DNA of 64,000 bases from Saccharicrinis sp963677345 (GTDB taxonomy: Bacteria; Bacteroidota; Bacteroidia; Bacteroidales; Marinilabiliaceae): contig CAXXLC010000019.1 in the NCBI GenBank assembly GCA_963677345.2, positions 248,001 to 312,000 of the forward strand, read 5' to 3'. The number at the start of each line of letters is the position of its first letter. Positions within the stretch are counted from its first letter, which is position 1. Below, piece after piece: positions 26,228-36,500 of this stretch. The notes beneath the pieces are model-generated. The model was not told where the DNA came from. It searched no databases and saw only the letters and a list, made by a program, of their open reading frames with translations. Position numbers and translations under genes: made by a program.

Positions 26228-26263
26228 AGGGTTGTAATAAGGCATTTCAACCCTTTTCTTTTT
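26228..26263 (+). terminator. Terminator after the PIN-PhoH gene
   Basis: AGGGTTG (26228-26234) pairs with CAACCCT (26248-26254), followed by a T-rich tail. Confidence 0.7.
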
Positions 26264-26359
26264 AGTGTTAAACACTTTTAGCTATCTTTGAGCGCTTTTT
26301 GCAAAACAAACAAACAAGATAAATTACCCCGACATTTAATTTTAATTTTAAGAGGAGAG

Positions 26360-27679
26360 ATGATAGATAAATCATTGTTTTTGGAGAAGAAAGTGGCATT
26401 TCATACACTGGGGTGTAAATTAAATTTTAGTGAAACATCAACTATTGCAAGAGCCTTGATGAGTGAGGGATTTATTAAGGTTAAGTATGAAGAATTTGCT
26501 GATGTATATGTCATTAATACTTGTTCTGTTACGGAGATTGCTGATAAAAAGTGTCGTCAGGCCATTAAAAAAGCGATAAAGCAAAATCCAAATGCCTTTG
26601 TTGTTGTTACAGGGTGTTTTGCCCAGTTAAAACCTCAAACGATTTCTGAAATGCCGGGTGTTGATCTGGTTTTAGGCTCCAATGAAAAATTTCAGCTTAT
26701 TGATTATTTAGGAGACCTACAGAAAAAAGCAGCCGGAGAAATTCATGCAGGTAAAATAACTACCAATAAAGAGTTTTTTCCATCTTATTCAATGGGCGAC
26801 AGAACCAGAACTTTTTTGAAGGTTCAGGATGGTTGTGATTATTTCTGTTCGTATTGTACGATTCCTTTAGCCAGAGGGAAAAGTAGAAATGCAGATGTAA
26901 AAACAACTGTTGAGCTTGCTAAAAAAGCTGTAGAAGAAGGGGCGCAGGAAATTATTTTAACAGGTGTAAATATTGGTGACTTTGGAAAGAGTACCAATGA
27001 AACGTTTTTTGACCTGTTAAAAGAGTTGGAGAAAGTTGAAGGTGTTCAGAGATATCGAATTTCTAGTATTGAGCCCAACCTTTTAACCAATGAAATCATT
27101 GAATTTGTGTCTGAATCAGATAAGATAATGCCACATTTTCATATTCCATTGCAATCAGGTTCTAATAAGGTTTTGGCTTTAATGAAACGAAAGTATACCC
27201 GGGAGCTTTTTGCAGATAGGGTTAAAACAATTAAATCATTGATGCCTCACGCTTTTATTGGCGTGGATGTTATTGTTGGAGTAAGAGGTGAAACGGAAGA
27301 GCATTTTAATGATGCGATGAGTTTTATTAAAGACCTTGAAATATCACAATTACATGTTTTTACTTATTCGGAAAGGCCAAATACAAAAGCCTTGACAATT
27401 GAGCATATAGTGCCTGTTGAAGTGCGCAAAATCCGAAGTCAGGTTTTACATCAGGTATCAGATATGAAGACCAGGTATTTTTATTCGAACTTTGAGGGAA
27501 CAGAAGGTAAAGTTCTTTTTGAAGGAAGTAACCATAATGGTTTTATGAACGGTTATACCGAGAACTATATTAAAGTAAAAGTCCCTTTTCAGGCCGAATT
27601 AAAAAACGAAATACGTAAAGTAACTCTTGATAAATTTATTCCTGAAGAGTTTACTTACGAAGCAACAATATTGGAATAG
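26360..27679 (+). CDS. mtaB: MtaB, tRNA t6A37 methylthiotransferase
   Basis: This radical-SAM enzyme adds a methylthio group to t6A37 of tRNA. I choose the ATG at 26360, preceded by AGAGGAGAG; a TTG further upstream would add 24 unlikely residues. The 439-residue protein has the N-terminal UPF0004 domain with three cluster cysteines (TLGCKLN, NTCSVTE, VTGCFAQ), the radical-SAM motif CDYFCSYC, then HIPLQSGSNKVL and a C-terminal TRAM-like part. It opens a run of four same-strand genes up to 30407. Confidence 0.9.
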   Translation: MIDKSLFLEKKVAFHTLGCKLNFSETSTIARALMSEGFIKVKYEEFADVYVINTCSVTEIADKKCRQAIKKAIKQNPNAFVVVTGCFAQLKPQTISEMPGVDLVLGSNEKFQLIDYLGDLQKKAAGEIHAGKITTNKEFFPSYSMGDRTRTFLKVQDGCDYFCSYCTIPLARGKSRNADVKTTVELAKKAVEEGAQEIILTGVNIGDFGKSTNETFFDLLKELEKVEGVQRYRISSIEPNLLTNEIIEFVSESDKIMPHFHIPLQSGSNKVLALMKRKYTRELFADRVKTIKSLMPHAFIGVDVIVGVRGETEEHFNDAMSFIKDLEISQLHVFTYSERPNTKALTIEHIVPVEVRKIRSQVLHQVSDMKTRYFYSNFEGTEGKVLFEGSNHNGFMNGYTENYIKVKVPFQAELKNEIRKVTLDKFIPEEFTYEATILE

Positions 27680-27696
27680 AAATAATAAAATATACT

Positions 27697-28485
27697 ATGG
27701 ATCTATCAACCCTTTGTCAGTCAGTAATCGAATTAGTAAAAAATACAGGAAAATATATCCTTGAAGAGTCCTCTAAAACAAAGCGGATTGAAGCTAAAGG
27801 GAATAATGACTTTGTAACTCATATAGATAAAGGAAGTGAAGAACGCCTGGTAAAAGGATTGTCCGAATTTCTTCCTCAAGCAGGATTTATTGCAGAAGAA
27901 GGTACTTCAAACAAAGTGGGAGAGGAGTATAACTGGATTGTAGATCCGATTGATGGTACAACAAATTTTATTCACGGATTATTTCCTTATGCTATAAGTA
28001 TTGGTCTTGAGTATAAAAATACAATTGTACTAGGCGTTGTTTATGAGCTCGGCAGGGATGAATGTTTTTATAGTTGGAAAGGTGCTCCTGCTTATTTGAA
28101 TGGACAAGAAATATCAGTTTCTACTGCACCTAAAGTTAAAGATAGTCTTATCGCCACAGGATTTCCATATACAAATTTTAGTCTGCTTGATGGTTTTAAT
28201 AAAACCATGGATTACTTCATGAAAAATTCACATGGACTGCGCAGGCTAGGTTCAGCAGCTACAGATTTAGTATATGTAGCTTGTGGTCGTTTTGAAGGTT
28301 TTTATGAATATGGATTAAAGCCCTATGATGTAGCGGCAGGTTCTTTTATTGTACAGCAAGCAGGTGGGTATAATTGTGATTTGCAGGGAGGTGATAATTA
28401 TATTTATGGAGGAGGTATTATATCCGGTAGTGCATCTGTCTATGAAGAGTTTAAGGGAATAGTAACAAAAATAATGAATGAATAA
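27697..28485 (+). CDS. Inositol monophosphatase family protein
   Basis: The 262-residue protein has the metal-binding motifs of the family: FIAEEGT (Glu), WIVDPIDGTTNFIHG (Asp residues) and YDVAAGSFIVQQAGG. The last motif has Tyr where Trp is more usual (WDxAAG). The family includes SuhB-type inositol-1-phosphatases and related sugar or nucleotide phosphatases, and the substrate cannot be named from sequence. It lies 17 bp after mtaB and its stop borders the next start codon directly. Confidence 0.88.
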   Translation: MDLSTLCQSVIELVKNTGKYILEESSKTKRIEAKGNNDFVTHIDKGSEERLVKGLSEFLPQAGFIAEEGTSNKVGEEYNWIVDPIDGTTNFIHGLFPYAISIGLEYKNTIVLGVVYELGRDECFYSWKGAPAYLNGQEISVSTAPKVKDSLIATGFPYTNFSLLDGFNKTMDYFMKNSHGLRRLGSAATDLVYVACGRFEGFYEYGLKPYDVAAGSFIVQQAGGYNCDLQGGDNYIYGGGIISGSASVYEEFKGIVTKIMNE

Positions 28486-29370
28486 ATGAATAATTTCTTC
28501 GTACATATAGGTTTGTTTTTTATCAAACAAATTGGCTTTTTACCATTTTGGTTATTATATGGGATTTCAGATGTGTTTTATGTAATCCTTAGATTTGTTG
28601 GTTATAGAAAGAAGTTGGTTTACAGGAATCTGCGTAACGCATTTCCTGAAAAATCAGAAAAAGAAATACGAACAATAGCTCATAAATTCTATCGTAATTT
28701 AAGTGATGTGTTTTTTGAAACATTTAAGCTCTATCGTATGAGTGAAAAGCAAATGCGTGAAAGAATAAGTGTAAAAAATGCAGAGTTGCTTGACAGGTAC
28801 TATGATGAGGGGAAAGATGCGTTTGCAATAATGGCGCACTATGCCACCTGGGAGTGGGTGCCTTCCATAAATTTGTTTATCAAATCAAATGGTTCAGCAA
28901 TTTATCATCCCTTAAAAAGTAAGCCATATGACGATTTTATGCTGAAGTTAAGGTCAAAATGGGGCTCTTTTAATTTTCCTATGAAATCTTCATTTAGGGA
29001 TATGATTAAATTAAAAAGAGAAGGAACCCGCTTTGTACTTGGTTTTATCGCAGATCAGTCTCCCAAAAAATCGATGGTTCAGTATCAGACGATGTTTTTG
29101 AATCAAATGACACCTGTTCATCTGGGAGCTGAGAAAATGGCGATGAAAACAAATGATCCAGTGGTATTTATACGCTTAGATAAAATTAAAAGAGGACATT
29201 ATGTTATTGTAGTAGAGCCTTTGTTTGAAAATCCAAAAGAATGTAAGGAATACGAAATCACAGAAGCTCATGTTAAGCACTTGGAAAAAATTATTCAGGA
29301 GAAGCCTGAGTATTGGCTTTGGACCCACAATAGATGGAAGCATTCTGATCCCAATTTTAAATTGAATTAA
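28486..29370 (+). CDS. LpxL/HtrB-type lysophospholipid acyltransferase
   Basis: The 294-residue protein has one N-terminal membrane helix and an acyltransferase domain whose catalytic motif is HYATWEW (His-x4-Glu form) near residue 118. The block FVLGFIADQSPKK near 185 and PVHLGAEKMAMKTNDPV are conserved in late acyltransferases of lipid A biosynthesis. Its role is probably adding a secondary fatty acid to lipid A at the inner membrane. Its stop overlaps the start of the glycosyltransferase by 1 nt. Confidence 0.85.
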   Translation: MNNFFVHIGLFFIKQIGFLPFWLLYGISDVFYVILRFVGYRKKLVYRNLRNAFPEKSEKEIRTIAHKFYRNLSDVFFETFKLYRMSEKQMRERISVKNAELLDRYYDEGKDAFAIMAHYATWEWVPSINLFIKSNGSAIYHPLKSKPYDDFMLKLRSKWGSFNFPMKSSFRDMIKLKREGTRFVLGFIADQSPKKSMVQYQTMFLNQMTPVHLGAEKMAMKTNDPVVFIRLDKIKRGHYVIVVEPLFENPKECKEYEITEAHVKHLEKIIQEKPEYWLWTHNRWKHSDPNFKLN

Positions 29371-30407
29371 TGTCTAAACTTGCTGTTGTTATATTAAACT
29401 GGAACGGGGAAAATCTTTTAAAGGAGTTTCTTCCTTCAGTAGTTGAAAATTCAAAGTATCCCGGGGTAGAGATTGTTGTTGCTGATAATGCTTCAACAGA
29501 TCGTTCGTTGGATGTTTTAAAGTCAGAGTTCCCATCAGTAAAAGTTATTCTTTTAGATCAGAATTATGGTTTTACAGGTGGATACAACCGGTCTCTTAAG
29601 CAAGTTGATGCAGAATATGTTGTTTTGTTGAATTCAGATGTAGCTCCTGCAGCCGGGTGGATTGAGCCATTGATTAAAGAGCTTGATGAAAATCCCAACA
29701 CCGCAGTATGTGTTCCAAAAATAAAAAGTTATCGAAATAAGGATTGTTTTGAGTACGCTGGTGCAGCAGGAGGTTACATTGATAAGTACGGTTTTGTTTT
29801 TTGTAGAGGACGTATTTTTAATGATGTAGAGAAGGATTTAGGTCAGTATAATCAATCGTCGGATGTATTCTGGGCTAGTGGAGCTGCCATGATGATTCGT
29901 AAAGATCTTTATTTTGAACTGGGTGGTTTAGATGAAGATTTTTTTGCGCATATGGAAGAGATTGATTTGTGTTGGCGCTTGAAAAACAGGGGTTGGAATA
30001 TCAGATATATTGCCAATAGTGAAGTGTTTCATTTAGGAGGAGCAACTTTAGATTATGATAATCCCACGAAAGTTTTCTTAAACTTCAGGAATAATTTATT
30101 TCTGTTGGTTAAAAATCTTCCACATCGAAAGTTTGTTATTAAACTGCTGCAACGTATGTTATTAGATGGAGTGGCCGGATTAAAGTTTATATTGTCAGGA
30201 GAGTTTAAAAACTTTTATTCTGTATTGTTGGCTCATTTCTCATTCTATTCTAAGTTTGGACTGATGTACCGAAAGAGGAAAGAAAACTTGAAGTACGTAA
30301 AGGTTTCCTGTCATAAGGAGATGTACCCTCATTCTGTCGTAGCTCAGTTTTTTATCCATAGAAAAACAAACTTTTCCCAGCTATCGAAAATGTATAAAAT
30401 GGATTAA
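29370..30407 (+). CDS. Family 2 glycosyltransferase
   Basis: The 345-residue GT-A enzyme begins VVILNWNGENLL and carries VVADNASTDRS and VVLLNSDVAPAAGW, with NSDV at the metal site. The WASGAAMMIRKDLYFELGG and FFAHMEEIDLCWR blocks are typical of WbbL-like rhamnosyl- and related transferases. The donor and acceptor are unknown. Its translational coupling to the acyltransferase suggests a common task in envelope glycolipid synthesis, which is inferred. Confidence 0.85.
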   Translation: MSKLAVVILNWNGENLLKEFLPSVVENSKYPGVEIVVADNASTDRSLDVLKSEFPSVKVILLDQNYGFTGGYNRSLKQVDAEYVVLLNSDVAPAAGWIEPLIKELDENPNTAVCVPKIKSYRNKDCFEYAGAAGGYIDKYGFVFCRGRIFNDVEKDLGQYNQSSDVFWASGAAMMIRKDLYFELGGLDEDFFAHMEEIDLCWRLKNRGWNIRYIANSEVFHLGGATLDYDNPTKVFLNFRNNLFLLVKNLPHRKFVIKLLQRMLLDGVAGLKFILSGEFKNFYSVLLAHFSFYSKFGLMYRKRKENLKYVKVSCHKEMYPHSVVAQFFIHRKTNFSQLSKMYKMD

Positions 30408-30439
30408 TATACATGAATTCGATTTTATATAAGGTATTG

Positions 30440-31732
30440 TTATAAAAGCTCTTTTATCTTCTCCAATTGATTGCTTCTGGATCCTTTAATCATGATAAAG
30501 GATTTATTTATAGGGCTATTTTCAAGATGCTTGTATAAATCGTTAACATCTTTAAAATAGTGAAAAGAAGTGCCTGCAATCAGGTCTTTGTAGTTCTTGC
30601 CAACAAGGAATGTTTTAATACTCTTATTTTTTAAAAAGTCAACAATTTTTTTGTGTTCGGTAAAACTAACAGAGCCCAGTTCTTTCATTTCACCAAGTAT
30701 TAAAACTTTGTTATCTCCGTTCATTGAAACAAAATTGTTTAAAGAGGCTTCCATACTTGTGGGGTTGGCATTGTAAGCATCGAAAATAACTTTGTTATTT
30801 GTGGTTATTTCTAATTGTGATCTGTTGTTTGTGGGTTTGTAGTTTCTTATTGCATTGGTAATGTTGGTTTTTGAAACTTTGAAATATGAGCCAATAGTAA
30901 TTGCTGCTAAAACGTTTTCAATATTATACTGACCAACTAAATTTGTTTTAATCTCTGCTTCACTACAATTAATACTGCATGAAAAACCTAAAAAATCACC
31001 CTGGTATACTTCACATAGCACCACTTTATTAAAACTTTCCCTTCCATAGGAAATTACTTTTACCTCTTTTGGGAGCATTTCATTTAGATGTTTGTTGTCG
31101 GAGTTCATAAAAATGATTCCCTGTTTAGCTTCGATGTGTCTGTAAAGTTCCGCTTTGGTTTGTTTTACTCCTTCGAATGACCCAAACCCCTCCAGGTGAG
31201 CTTTGCCTACATTAGTAATGATGCCGTAATCGGGATCGGCAATGTTACAAAGAAATTCAATTTCTTTTGGGTGATTGGCTCCCATTTCAATAATACCTAT
31301 TTCAATAGTGCTATTGAGAGATAGCAGAGAGAGAGGTACTCCAATATGGTTGTTTAAGTTACCTTGGGTTGCGTAAACATTGTAGGATGTTTCAAGAACT
31401 GATTTTATAAGTTCTTTGGTGGTTGTTTTGCCGTTTGTTCCGGTAATGCCAATGATTGGAATATTTAACTGTTTTCTGTGATGTTTAGCTAAATTCTGGA
31501 GTGTTTCTAAAACATTATCAACAAGTATGATTTGATCATTAACTTTGTTATCTTTTTCATCAACAATAGCATATAAAGCACCTTGTTCCAGAGCTTGTTG
31601 AGCGAATTTGTTACCATTAAAATTTGCCCCTTTTAAAGCAAAAAACATACTGTCCTTTTTTATAGAGCGGGTATCGGTACATATTCCTGTTGATTCAAGA
31701 AATAAGCTGTATATGTCTGCAATGTTTATCAT
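30440..31732 (-). CDS. murF: UDP-MurNAc-tripeptide--D-Ala-D-Ala ligase
   Basis: MurF adds D-Ala-D-Ala to UDP-MurNAc-tripeptide, the last cytoplasmic step of peptidoglycan precursor synthesis. The 430-residue protein has the N-terminal substrate domain (GICTDTRSIKKDSMFFALKG), the ATP-binding motif GITGTNGKTTTKE (about residue 100), NVGKAHLEGFGS, and YNANPTSMEASL in the C-terminal domain. It lies downstream of the GldJ-like gene on the same strand, with a terminator between them. Confidence 0.93.
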   Translation of the reverse strand: MINIADIYSLFLESTGICTDTRSIKKDSMFFALKGANFNGNKFAQQALEQGALYAIVDEKDNKVNDQIILVDNVLETLQNLAKHHRKQLNIPIIGITGTNGKTTTKELIKSVLETSYNVYATQGNLNNHIGVPLSLLSLNSTIEIGIIEMGANHPKEIEFLCNIADPDYGIITNVGKAHLEGFGSFEGVKQTKAELYRHIEAKQGIIFMNSDNKHLNEMLPKEVKVISYGRESFNKVVLCEVYQGDFLGFSCSINCSEAEIKTNLVGQYNIENVLAAITIGSYFKVSKTNITNAIRNYKPTNNRSQLEITTNNKVIFDAYNANPTSMEASLNNFVSMNGDNKVLILGEMKELGSVSFTEHKKIVDFLKNKSIKTFLVGKNYKDLIAGTSFHYFKDVNDLYKHLENSPINKSFIMIKGSRSNQLEKIKELL

Positions 31733-31747
31733 AAAGCAAAAATAAAA

Positions 31748-31776
31748 AAAAGGCTAACTTATTAAGTTAGCCTTTT
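31748..31776 (-). terminator. Terminator between gldJ and murF
   Basis: AAAAGGCTAACTT pairs with AAGTTAGCCTTTT around the loop ATT; on the minus strand seven T follow. It would end gldJ transcripts just before murF. Confidence 0.88.
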
Positions 31777-31795
31777 GAAAATATTTATTGATTCG

Positions 31796-33286
31796 CTATT
31801 TTTTATTTGAAACCGGACTTCCCACTCGTGTCATTGCACATCTGAAGCCTAAGTCATCTCTGGCCTCACGCTCATCTAAGTACCTGCGAGTGCCAGGACT
31901 TAACCAGTATGCTCTGTCTCTCCATGATCCTCCTTTGTATACTCTGGTTCTGTCAGAAACCAAAGAACCCATTTTTCCTGTATGAGCACCATACATATCT
32001 TTAGTATCTTGCTCGTTATCTAACCAGTCACTTGCAGGATTGATGTTTGATTGAGCATCACCATCACTAAAATTAATATTATCTGAAGTACGGTAGTTTT
32101 TCCTGTCTAAGATATCTTTATCTGTTTCGTTACGATATCTGATTCTACCTAAGCTGTCTTTTTCAACAACATAACCTTCTTCGTCAAGGACTTTTGTTTT
32201 AAATACGTTACCACGGAATGGACTGAATTCATCAACTTCGTCGAAAGAAAGAGGACGATAAACGTCAGCAACCCACTCGTTAACATTACCAGCCATACAA
32301 TATAAACCATAATCGTTAGGGTAGTATGAGTGAACGTCAACAGTTATATCACCGCCATCATTAAGGTCTCCTGCCATACCCATATAGTCACCTCGGCTTC
32401 TTACAAAGTTAGCCATCATTCTTCCTCGTTCTTTTGGATCAGCATTTCTTGTAATGTGACCATCCCAAGGGTATATTCTTCTGTTTGTTAATCTTTCTTC
32501 CTGAGAGTTACCTATTAAACCAAGAGCTGCATATTCCCATTCTGCTTCAGTTGGGAGTCGGTAACGTGGTAATAATATACCATCTTCCCAACGTACACGA
32601 CGGCTATCTTTATTTGGATCCAGGTCGGGCATTGGTTTTTTACCTGCAATACCATCGTATTGTCCTAAAAGATATGCCTCTGTATTAAAGTTATTTTCAC
32701 CTTGTTGGTTTACATCCATATCAAGAATCCCCATTTCAATAAGGATTTTTTCGTTTACTCTATCAGTACGCCACTGGCAAAAATCTGATGCTTGTAACCA
32801 GTTTACACCAACAACAGGATATTCACTATATGCTGTATGACGAAGGTAGTTTTCAACCATAGGCTCGTTATATGCTAATGGTCTTCGCCAAACTAATGTG
32901 TCTGGTAACGCTTTTTTGTAAACTTCCGGATAATCAATAAACACTCTGTTAATCCAGTATAAATATTCACGGTAGTCAACGTTTCTAACTTCTGTCTCAT
33001 CCATATAAAAAGAAGGAACAGTTACTCTTCTGGGAACATTATTCCAATCGTATAGTACATCTTGTTCTACTCTACCCATGATGAATGTACCACCTTCAAT
33101 AAATCGTAAACCAGGACCTGTGTTTTGTTCGTATCCTGCATAGTATTCAAATCCTCCGTTATCGGGGGTGTTGTATTCCCATCCGGTAGTTGAGGATACA
33201 TTTCCTGAACCACCTTTGCTACACGAAGTGATTGCAACTAAGCTTAATGCAAGTGCAGTGTAAAAAAATCTAGTTTTAAGCTTCAT
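31796..33286 (-). CDS. gldJ: GldJ-like lipoprotein (type IX secretion / gliding)
   Basis: The 496-residue lipoprotein has a signal peptide and lipobox ending SLVAITSC, with the acylated Cys at 22. The rest is a formylglycine-generating-enzyme-like (SUMF1) fold: FIEGGTFIMG, FYMDETEVRNVDYREYLYW, RLPTEAEWEYAALG, AGNVNEWVAD and a final RVYKGGSWRD block. GldJ proteins use this fold structurally and stabilise the other gliding and type IX secretion proteins at the periplasmic side of the outer membrane. Divergent placement from porU is known from Flavobacterium. GldK/PorK has the same fold; the location next to porU-porV favours GldJ. Confidence 0.82.
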   Translation of the reverse strand: MKLKTRFFYTALALSLVAITSCSKGGSGNVSSTTGWEYNTPDNGGFEYYAGYEQNTGPGLRFIEGGTFIMGRVEQDVLYDWNNVPRRVTVPSFYMDETEVRNVDYREYLYWINRVFIDYPEVYKKALPDTLVWRRPLAYNEPMVENYLRHTAYSEYPVVGVNWLQASDFCQWRTDRVNEKILIEMGILDMDVNQQGENNFNTEAYLLGQYDGIAGKKPMPDLDPNKDSRRVRWEDGILLPRYRLPTEAEWEYAALGLIGNSQEERLTNRRIYPWDGHITRNADPKERGRMMANFVRSRGDYMGMAGDLNDGGDITVDVHSYYPNDYGLYCMAGNVNEWVADVYRPLSFDEVDEFSPFRGNVFKTKVLDEEGYVVEKDSLGRIRYRNETDKDILDRKNYRTSDNINFSDGDAQSNINPASDWLDNEQDTKDMYGAHTGKMGSLVSDRTRVYKGGSWRDRAYWLSPGTRRYLDEREARDDLGFRCAMTRVGSPVSNKK

Positions 33287-33592
33287 AGCGAATTATAATC
33301 TTAAAGTTTTCTTTTTTTAGGTTTAATAACGCATTAAAATAAATGCATCTTGTGCCTTATACTGCAAAAATAGAAAAAGGTTATAATCAAAAAATTATTC
33401 TTTAAAGTTTTTTTGTGTTTTTATTTAAAATAACCTGTTGATAAATGTTTCGTTTTTTACAATATTGTCATTTTATTAACGTTTTAAAACTTGTTTTGGT
33501 ATGTAGGGTATATATTTTGTGTTTTTTTATTTTTGTAAAATTTAAGAACAAGTTAAACGCAAATGCGTTTATTTTTTGTGGTATAACATATA
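33287..33592. promoter_or_regulatory. Divergent promoter region gldJ / porU
   Basis: A TATTTTTG box on the minus strand (33365-33372) suits gldJ transcription. For porU no convincing TAnnTTTG box was found; T-rich stretches around 33563-33575 are possible. The region is strongly AT-rich and holds no ORF. Confidence 0.5.
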
Positions 33593-36500
33593 ATGTCGAT
33601 GAATATATTTAAGTTAGGATTGTGGGGGTGTATCCTTCTTCTATCTCTTAAAGTCTATGGTCAGGAAAAACTAGTGTTACATCGTGTAATAGAATGGAAT
33701 GATCCTGTTCAATTTGCCGGAGGTGATGAAAAAATAATTGCCTTTAATTTTTCAGGGATGGATGGGGTTGATGAGTATACCAATCTTCCGGAGTATTATG
33801 AGAGTATATCTCTACCTGAAAATGTTGATCGTGTCTCGCTAAAAGTATTTATTGAAAATGAAGAGTATGTTTGGCCTTTACCTCAGGAGTTCAGTGGGTA
33901 TAAAGATTATTTGTTTCCTGATATTGTTAATAGCAGTGTTACGTTTTCTCATTCCGGTAATCAATATTACGCAGATTTATCTTTAGTTCCTTTTGCAAAA
34001 GAACCTAAGGATATCTGTTTTAGGAAATTAAAGTCTTTTGATATAGTTGTTCATTATAAGTTAAAAGAAAATGCTCAATTGAGTTCTGTTGAACAGACCG
34101 TTAGCCAATATTCAAATCATTCGGTGTTGGCTACTGGCAGTTGGCAAAAGATTAGCGTTGATCATACCGGTATATATAAAATAAGCTATTCCAAACTAAA
34201 AGAGTGGGGAATTTCAAATCCTTCCAATGTTGGGATTTATGGTAATGGCGGTAGATTGCTGCCGCAGGAAAATAGTGAGTACAGAGACGATGATTTAGTT
34301 GAAAACGCTATCTGGCATTATGGAAATGCCGTGTATTTTTTCGCCCAGGGACCGGTAGTATGGGATTATGATTATTCAAAAGGGATGTACTTACATGAAA
34401 AGCATCCCTATAGTGATTGTTCTTATTATTTTATTACCGAAAAAGAAGAAGCTTCCAAGAGTATAAGTGCTTCTGGTCTTCAACCTGAAGTTTACGAATC
34501 TGAAGTGGAGCAATATATTGATTATGACTATCATGAAGAGGATAATTTTAATTTAATCAGTTCGGGAAGTAAATGGCTGGGTGAAAAATTTGAGTATTAT
34601 GGTAATCCGTCTCAAACTTTTTCATTTTCTTTCCCAAATATGAATAGTGAATTGGATGGGCGTGTTTATTTGGCACTGGCAAGTCGGGCGTCTTCCTCAG
34701 CTACCTTTGTAATATCTTGTGGAGATACCGAAATAGGTAGTAAAACAATCGCGGGTATTACAACCAGTGATCATGTAGGATACTTTGCCCGTGAAGGAAC
34801 TTTAAATGCATCATTCACGCCCACCGGAGAAGATGTTGATATTACTATTGATTATAATAATGCATCTTCTTCAATAGGTTACCTGGATTATATTTCAATT
34901 AATGCTTACCGTAATTTAATATTTGGTGAAAATGAGCTATTGTTCAGGTATGCAAACTCAAACCGTTCAGAAGAGGATTTAAAATTTAATATTAAATCCT
35001 CTTTGAGTTCTTTAGTAGTATGGGATGTATCAAATCCCTTGAATCCGTTAAAGATAAATACAGGTTATAGCAACTCAGCCATATCGTTTAATTATACAAC
35101 TATGGCCGCGAAAGAGTTTGTTGCTTTTGACCCAGATGGTTCATTTTCAAGTCCAGAATTGGTGCAGAGTGTCGATAATCAGGATTTGCATGGATTGGAT
35201 AATGTAGATTTTATTATTGTTTGCTGTCCGGATTTTAAGGATGAAGCCATTCGATTGGGTGAAATTCATAAGGAATACAATGGTGTAACTTATTGTGTGG
35301 TAACAAACGATCAGGTTTATAATGAGTTTTCATCAGGAAAGCCGGATGTGACAGCGATCAGGAGTTTCGTTAAAATGTTTTACGACCGGGCAGGTTTTGA
35401 GGAGAGCTTAAAGCCCAAAAACCTTTTATTGTTTGGAGATGGTTCTTATGATAACCGCCCTGGTTCTGAATATTGTAAGGTGATTACTTTTCAATCGGAG
35501 AATTCTATACATCAAACCAATTCATATGTAACAGATGATTATTTTGGATTGTTGGATGATGATGAAGGAAGTGCCATTACTTCTGAAAAAATTGATATAG
35601 GTATAGGTCGGTTTCCTGTAAATACAATAGAAGAAGCTGAGAATGCTGTGAATAAATCTTACCGGTATTTATATAATCAGACTATGGACTCATGGAAAAG
35701 TAACCTGACTTTTGTGGGTGACGATGGGGATAGTAATATTCATATGGATGATGCAAACAAATTAGCCGAGAAAGTAAATATTTTATATCCCAAGTTCAAT
35801 ATCAATAAAATATATTTTGATGCTTATGAAAAAGTGCAAAGCTCTACAGATGCAAAATATCCTGAGGTAGAAGAAAAAATTGAAGAAATTTTAGATGAAG
35901 GTACGTTGATATTTAATTATACAGGTCACGGAAGTCCTGAAGTACTTTCGAGTGAGAGAGTCATAACTATGGATAAAATAGAAGCATGGCAAAATTATAA
36001 TAAGTTACCAATTTTTGTTACTGCAACGTGCGAATTTAGTCGTTATGATGATCATGAAACAAATTCTGCCGGAGAGCTTATATTTACTCATGATTTAGGT
36101 GGAGGGATTGCCCTTTATACAACAACAAGGATTGTTTATTCAAGTTTAAACTACAAAGTAAATAATAGTTTTTATGATAATATTTTTGAATTGGATGATA
36201 ATGGGAAGCCATTGACTTTAGGGGAAATTATGAAATTAACAAAGCATAATTCAGGTAATAGTGTAAATAAGTTGAATTTTACACTATTGGGGGATCCTGC
36301 TTTGCAGCCTGGTTATCCGGAGTATAACGTAAATACATTAGAGCTCAATGATGTTGATGTATCGAATAAGATTGATACTTTAAAAGCTTTAAGTCACAAT
36401 ATAATTCAAGGTGAAATTACAAATGCATCAGGAGGTATTCAGTCTGATTTTAATGGCGAGGTTTATATTTCTGTCTACGATAAACGTACCTTAGTCTCTA